NCBI RefSeq assembly: GCF_017591435.1
Contig: NC_059255.1
Coordinates: 1-64,000, forward strand
Reading direction: 5' to 3'
Length of the DNA stretch: 64,000 bases
Origin: Portunus trituberculatus
Taxonomy: Eukaryota > Arthropoda > Malacostraca > Decapoda > Portunidae
Below the pieces are notes generated by a model. The model did no database searches. It had not been told where the DNA came from and worked only from the letters and a program-made list of their open reading frames with translations. A program made the position numbers and the translations under genes. Positions 58,275 through 64,000 of this stretch are shown piece by piece (the first letter of the stretch is position 1; each line of letters opens with the position of its first letter).

Positions 58275-60816
58275 AAACACATAATTAAGATGTTTTAACA
58301 AGTATAGTGCTATGCCTGCATTACTGAGTTTTGTTGCATAAAATGCTGAAAAACACCAAAATAAACCAATTATGACATATTTCAGTTCCTTAAAGAAATA
58401 CTGTGTAGTCAGGCGTTTTCCCTTTATTTCTGTGTTTTGGTGGAAATAATCTGAAAACCAGTAATATAACACGTTTTTCTTAATTTTACCTTGGTTTCTC
58501 TATATTGGCTAGTTTTCATCAATTTTATTGTTTTAAAGCATAATGTAAAATGACTTGAATATACAAAATTTTCAAACGAGAAAGATTTTTTTCATAAAAC
58601 ACCTTATAAATGCATAAATAAGACTTTTTAACAATTATAGTGTTTTGCTGGCATTTCTGAGTTTTGATGCATAAAATGATGCAAAACACCAAAATAACCC
58701 ATTTTTTTTACATATTTCAGTTCTTTAAGAAACTGAAACATGTAAAGAACGGGTTATTTTGGAGTTTTCCAGCATTTTATGCACCAAAACTCAGAAATGC
58801 AGATAAACACTATATTTTATTAAAACATTTGATGTTTTTAAGGTGTTTTATGAAAAGAAATCTATCTCGATTGAAAATTTTGTATATTCAAGTTATTTTA
58901 CATTGTTATGTTTCAAAACATTAAAATTGATGAAAACAAGCCAATATAGAGAAACCAATGTAAAATAGGAAAAACGTGTTATTCTAGTGATATTCCGCTC
59001 TTTTTGCACAAAACACAGAAATGCAGGCAAAATGAATGATTACACACTATTTGTTTAAGGAACCGAAATATGTCAAAAACGGGTTATTTTGGTGTTTTCC
59101 AGCATTTTATACACTAAAACTCAGAAATTCAGGTAAAACAGTAAATTTGTTAAAACGTCTGATTTATGTGTTTTCAAGGTGTTAAAAAAAAAAAAAAAAT
59201 CTCGATTGAAAATTTTGTATATCGAAGTTATTTTCCATTGTTAAGCTCTTATACGGTAAAATTGATGAAAACAAGCCAATATATTGAAGGTAAGGTCAAA
59301 ATAAGAAAATACGTGTTACTTTATTGGATTTCAGCTTTTTTGCACCAAAACACAGAAATGCCGGGAAAAACGTATGATTATTCTGTATTTGTTTAAAGAA
59401 CTGAAATATGTAAAAAATGGGTTGTTTTGAAGGTTTGCATAATTTTATGCACCAAAACTCGGGAATGCAGGGAAAACACTATATTTGTTAAAAAGTCTTA
59501 TTTGTGTGTTTTTAAGGTGTTTTATGAAAAAAAGCTATCTCGATTGAAAATTTTGTATATTCAAGTCGTTTTATATTGTAATGCTTCAAAACGATAAATT
59601 TCATGAAACCTAGGTAATATAGAAAAAAAAAAAAAGTGAAAGTAGGAAAAAGGTGTTATATTAATGAATTTCCGCTTTTTTTAAATATTTTTTACACAAA
59701 AGTTTCGTTTTAGTATATTGGCTTCTTTTTATCAATTTTATCCGTTTGAAGCATAACAATGTAAAATAACTTGAATATAGAAAAAATTTGAATCAATTTT
59801 TTTTTTAATAAAAACACCTTAAAAACATATGAATAAGACGTTTTAACAAATATAGTGTTTTGCCTTCATTTCTGAGTTTTGGTGTATGAAATGGTGGAAA
59901 ACACCAAAGTAATCAATCCATTTTGACATATTTCAATTCCTGAAACAAATATTGTGTAATCATGCGTTTTGCGTATATTTAGGTGTTTTGATTCAGAAAA
60001 GTAGGAAACTACTAAAATAACACTTTTTTCTCAGTTTTACGTTGGTTTCTCTATTTGCCTTGTTTTCATCAATAATATCGTTTTCAACCATAATGTAAAA
60101 AGACTTGAATATACAAAATTTTCAGCTGAATTTTTTTTTTCATAAAACACCCTATAAACACCTAAATAAGACGATATAACAAATATAGCGTTTTATTTGT
60201 ATTTTTGAGTTTAAGTTCATAAAATGCTAGAAAAAACAAAATAACCCATTTTTTACATATATCAGTTCTTTAAACAAATAGCGTATAATTATAGGTTTTG
60301 CCTGTATTTTTGTGTTTTGGTGCAAAAAAGCTGAAATCCACTACAATAGCACGTTTTTCTTTCTTTTACCTTGGCGTCTCTGTATTGGCTTGTTTTCATC
60401 AGTTTTATCCTTTTGAAGCATAACAATATAAAATAACTTGAATATACAAAATTTTCAATCAAGATAGTTTTTTTTGTAAAACACCTTAAAACACATAAAT
60501 AAGACGCTTTAGCAAATATAGTGTTTTACCTGCATTTCTGAGTTTAGTGCATAAAATGCTGGAAAACACCAAAATAACCCGGTTTTGAAATATTTCAGAT
60601 CCTTAAACAAATAATGTGTAATCATTCGTTTGGCTGCATTTCTGTGTTTTCTGCAAAAAGAGGAAAACCAATAAATTAACAAGTTTTCCCTATTTTTACT
60701 TTGGTTTCTCTATATTGGCTTGTTTTCATCAATTTTATTGGGTTGAAGCATAACAATGTAAAATAACTTGAATATACAAAATTTTCAATCCAGACATTTT
60801 TTTTTCATAAAGCACC

Positions 60817-61710
60817 TTAACCCGCTAAGACCGATGGCCGCAAAATTCGCACCCTCCCATTACCGCAATTATCATAAAAAAATCAACTCTTATAAATTAC
60901 TCTGGAAAAAAATCTGCTGTTAGTAGACATGACAATGCATCATCCTACAAGTTTTTATTGCTCTACTCACTATGGTTGTGTCAGAATAATAACCGATAAT
61001 TGGAGAAGATTGTGGTAGCGGCAACTCGGGGGAGGTGCTTTTATGTGTATTCTTACATAATGTAAGGCACTGCTCATGTTTTTATGTGTTTTCACATGTT
61101 TTCGTGTTTTCACTCATATTGGCTGATTATAGTTACGTATGTTTTTATCAAGCGTGGGTGACGATGTTGTCACAATAGCGGGGTCGGGATCTACCTCCAA
61201 CCTGTGCACTTTCCGTCTTGTCCCGCCTTGTCTATCACTTTTATCACTAAACTTTAGCTTCCTCTTAGCTCCAGTAGCCATAGTTGTAAATAATAGTTCC
61301 TTAAATAAGTAAATACGTAAATACGTAAATAATTATCACCGCGACACGACGCTCACGCACCTCACAGAAATTTGCGGTAGACTAGCTGGCTAGAGCCTAA
61401 AATTAGCAAGGTGGTCAAGCCCACCATCTATCTCTCTCTTACTTTCCTTCACCCTTCTCTTCCCACCCACTTTCTCTTCAGCTAGCTACCTCCTCTCTCA
61501 CCCCTTAAAAAAAAAAAAAAAAAAAACTTTCTAGAGCGGTGTGCTTCTTGGGAGCCGACAGTACTACCATAGGCCTACGTCATGACCAAATATAGCAGCG
61601 CTACCAATGCTAGCGCGGTTTTTATTAGCGCTCAAAGTAGCTGCCCCATTTAAGGACTCGGAAGTGTGCAATGCAGCCCTATTTAAGGCCTGTCGGACTT
61701 TACGGGTTAA
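60817..61710. mobile_element. piggyBac-like element, copy 10
   Basis: TTAA at 60817-60820 and 61707-61710. This is the last complete copy before the gap at 63201. It has the tract form CCTCCTCTCTCACCCC. Confidence 0.85.
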
Positions 61711-63200
61711 AAACACATAATTAAGATGTTTTAACAAGTATAGTGCTATGCCTGCATTACTGAGTTTTGTTGCATAAAATGCTGAAAAACACCAAAATAA
61801 ACCAATTATGACATATTTCAGTTCCTTAAAGAAATACTGTGTAGTCAGGCGTTTTCCCTTTATTTCTGTGTTTTGGTGGAAATAATCTGAAAACCAGTAA
61901 TATAACACGTTTTTCTTAATTTTACCTTGGTTTCTCTATATTGGCTAGTTTTCATCAATTTTATTGTTTTAAAGCATAATGTAAAATGACTTGAATATAC
62001 AAAATTTTCAAACGAGAAAGATTTTTTTCATAAAACACCTTATAAATGCATAAATAAGACTTTTTAACAATTATAGTGTTTTGCTGGCATTTCTGAGTTT
62101 TGATGCATAAAATGATGCAAAACACCAAAATAACCCATTTTTTTTACATATTTCAGTTCTTTAAGAAACTGAAACATGTAAAGAACGGTTATTTTGGAGT
62201 TTTCCAGCATTTTATGCACCAAAACTCAGAAATGCAGATAAACACTATATTTTATTAAAACATTTGATGTTTTTAAGGTGTTTTATGAAAAGAAATCTAT
62301 CTCGATTGAAAATTTTGTATATTCAAGTTATTTTACATTGTTATGTTTCAAAACATTAAAATTGATGAAAACAAGCCAATATAGAGAAACCAATGTAAAA
62401 TAGGAAAAACGTGTTATTCTAGTGATATTCCGCTCTTTTTGCACAAAACACAGAAATGCAGGCAAAATGAATGATTACACACTATTTGTTTAAGGAACCG
62501 AAATATGTCAAAAACGGGTTATTTTGGTGTTTTCCAGCATTTTATACACTAAAACTCAGAAATTCAGGTAAAACAGTAAATTTGTTAAAACGTCTGATTT
62601 ATGTGTTTTCAAGGTGTTAAAAAAAAAAAAAAATCTCGATTGAAAATTTTGTATATCGAAGTTATTTTCCATTGTTAAGCTCTTATACGGTAAAATTGAT
62701 GAAAACAAGCCAATATATTGAAGGTAAGGTCAAAATAAGAAAATACGTGTTACTTTATTGGATTTCAGCTTTTTTGCACCAAAACACAGAAATGCCGGGA
62801 AAAACGTATGATTATTCTGTATTTGTTTAAAGAACTGAAATATGTAAAAAATGGGTTGTTTTGAAGGTTTGCATAATTTTATGCACCAAAACTCGGGAAT
62901 GCAGGGAAAACACTATATTTGTTAAAAAGTCTTATTTGTGTGTTTTTAAGGTGTTTTATGAAAAAAAGCTATCTCGATTGAAAATTTTGTATATTCAAGT
63001 CGTTTTATATTGTAATGCTTCAAAACGATAAATTTCATGAAACCTAGGTAATATAGAAAAAAAAAAACAAAGTGAAAGTAGGAAAAAGGTGTTATATTAA
63101 TGAATTTCCGCTTTTTTTAAATATTTTTTACACAAAAGTTTCGTTTTAGTATATTGGCTTCTTTTTATCAATTTTATCCGTTTGAAGCATAACAATGTAA

Positions 63201-63700
63201 NNNNNNNNNNNNNNNNNNNNNNNNNNNNNNNNNNNNNNNNNNNNNNNNNNNNNNNNNNNNNNNNNNNNNNNNNNNNNNNNNNNNNNNNNNNNNNNNNNNN
63301 NNNNNNNNNNNNNNNNNNNNNNNNNNNNNNNNNNNNNNNNNNNNNNNNNNNNNNNNNNNNNNNNNNNNNNNNNNNNNNNNNNNNNNNNNNNNNNNNNNNN
63401 NNNNNNNNNNNNNNNNNNNNNNNNNNNNNNNNNNNNNNNNNNNNNNNNNNNNNNNNNNNNNNNNNNNNNNNNNNNNNNNNNNNNNNNNNNNNNNNNNNNN
63501 NNNNNNNNNNNNNNNNNNNNNNNNNNNNNNNNNNNNNNNNNNNNNNNNNNNNNNNNNNNNNNNNNNNNNNNNNNNNNNNNNNNNNNNNNNNNNNNNNNNN
63601 NNNNNNNNNNNNNNNNNNNNNNNNNNNNNNNNNNNNNNNNNNNNNNNNNNNNNNNNNNNNNNNNNNNNNNNNNNNNNNNNNNNNNNNNNNNNNNNNNNNN
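63201..63700. other. Assembly gap (500 N)
   Basis: Exactly 500 Ns. It ends macrosatellite array 2 within the forward monomers. Confidence 0.99.
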
Positions 63701-63779
63701 GAATGATATTTTTATAATGTGGGTTTTCACAGAATTTATGGGCTAAAGGGGATACTGTTTGGGTATTATCTCAAAAATA

Positions 63780-63915
63780 GGAAAATTGAATGAGAGACAT
63801 GGACCTTGGACAGGATTCAAAGGCTTGGAGATCAGAAAAGTGCCATAGTTCACTGTACCATAGGCTGTGGCTACAGTTGAATGTGTGCATATGAGTGCAA
63901 TGTCATCTGCATAAG
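63780..63915 (-). pseudogene. Possible LINE RT motif C remnant (YADD)
   Basis: The minus-strand translation reads YADDIALICTHSTVATAYGT, with YADD at 63902-63913, and runs on without a stop for about 50 codons. YADD followed by IALICT and a helical stretch resembles motif C of some non-LTR reverse transcriptases. The frame closes just upstream of the motif and no other RT motif is visible in the 300 bp available, so this could be chance. Confidence 0.35.
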
Positions 63916-64000
63916 ATTATGGTCAGTTTTAATTTTCACTGACTTATAGTAACCTGTAATTTAACTAACTTCACCTAATTAAACAAAAATGTGAGGTACA

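Larger units (their letters stand above)
38978..63200. repeat. Macrosatellite array 2, unit about 3.43-3.45 kb, about 7 copies
   Basis: This is the same unit, in the same orientation, as array 1. The piggyBac-like insertion recurs at 40188, 43640, 47073, 50505, 53943, 57383 and 60817 (spacings 3452, 3433, 3432, 3438, 3440, 3434). A worked unit from 43640: element 43640-44533; about 1.3 forward monomers to 44982; an orientation switch; about 2.9 reverse monomers to about 45940; a second switch; about 3.4 forward monomers to 47072. Units are nearly identical. Differences are homopolymer lengths plus a few private changes, such as an 11-bp TTGTTTTCATC duplication at 43532-43553. The array enters gaps at both ends. 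Confidence 0.95.

Noticed and set aside
24033..63000. Lys/Phe/Tyr-rich open frames of 60-186 codons throughout the macrosatellite
   Set aside because: They follow the AT-rich monomer, occur on both strands, are interrupted by homopolymer variation between units and start or stop within monomers without any domain.
38978..63200. Centromere assignment of the macrosatellite
   Set aside because: An AT-rich higher-order array is compatible with a centromere, but nothing in the sequence alone shows it. Localisation by FISH or centromeric-histone ChIP would be needed.

Overview
This window is gene-poor eukaryotic DNA dominated by repeats. It has no operons, no ribosome-binding sites and no dense ORFs. 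It does hold broken non-LTR retrotransposons, DNA-transposon remnants, microsatellites and long tandem arrays. The LINE reverse-transcriptase and endonuclease fragments resemble, from memory, Jockey-like and CR1/L2-like elements that are common in decapod crustaceans. A crab, shrimp or crayfish is therefore my best guess, but this is inference only. Six gaps of exactly 500 N (5944-6443, 11452-11951, 21402-21901, 31314-31813, 38478-38977, 63201-63700) cut the window into seven contigs. Block order across the gaps rests on scaffolding, not on sequence.

Layout. 1-5943: old, diverged sequence with a head-to-head pair of Tigger/pogo-like transposon 5' ends (1-1000), a large imperfect inverted duplication (about 1555-4555) carrying one uncharacterised exon-like ORF (3922-4248, +), a Jockey-type RT fragment (-) and two GA microsatellites. 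6444-11451: a broken two-ORF LINE on the minus strand, then, across a (TG)n tract, a second near-identical RT segment of the same family. 11952-18388: a GC-rich satellite of about 448-449 bp per unit (about 14 units). It runs through a chimeric junction (18389-18488) into a 218-bp satellite (18489-21401, about 13 units). 21902-31313 and 38978-63200: two arrays of one AT-rich macrosatellite with a unit of about 3.43-3.45 kb. Between them, 31814-38477 is a non-satellite island with a decayed CR1/L2-like LINE (+), a minisatellite, a (TC)n tract and an RT fragment with an internal deletion (-). 63701-64000 is a short tail with a possible RT motif.

The most interesting object is the 3.43-kb macrosatellite. 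Each unit contains about 7.5 diverged copies of a roughly 335-bp AT-rich monomer in both orientations, with two orientation switches per unit. It also contains one 889-bp element with terminal inverted repeats beginning TTAA-CCCG and ending CGGG-TTAA. That is the signature of a non-autonomous piggyBac-type transposon inserted at a TTAA in the monomer. All ten complete copies sit at the same monomer position, so one insertion was captured and then amplified with the satellite. Each copy also keeps an intact, basic 55-codon ORF.

I see no intact, confidently identified host protein gene, and no rRNA, tRNA or CRISPR.
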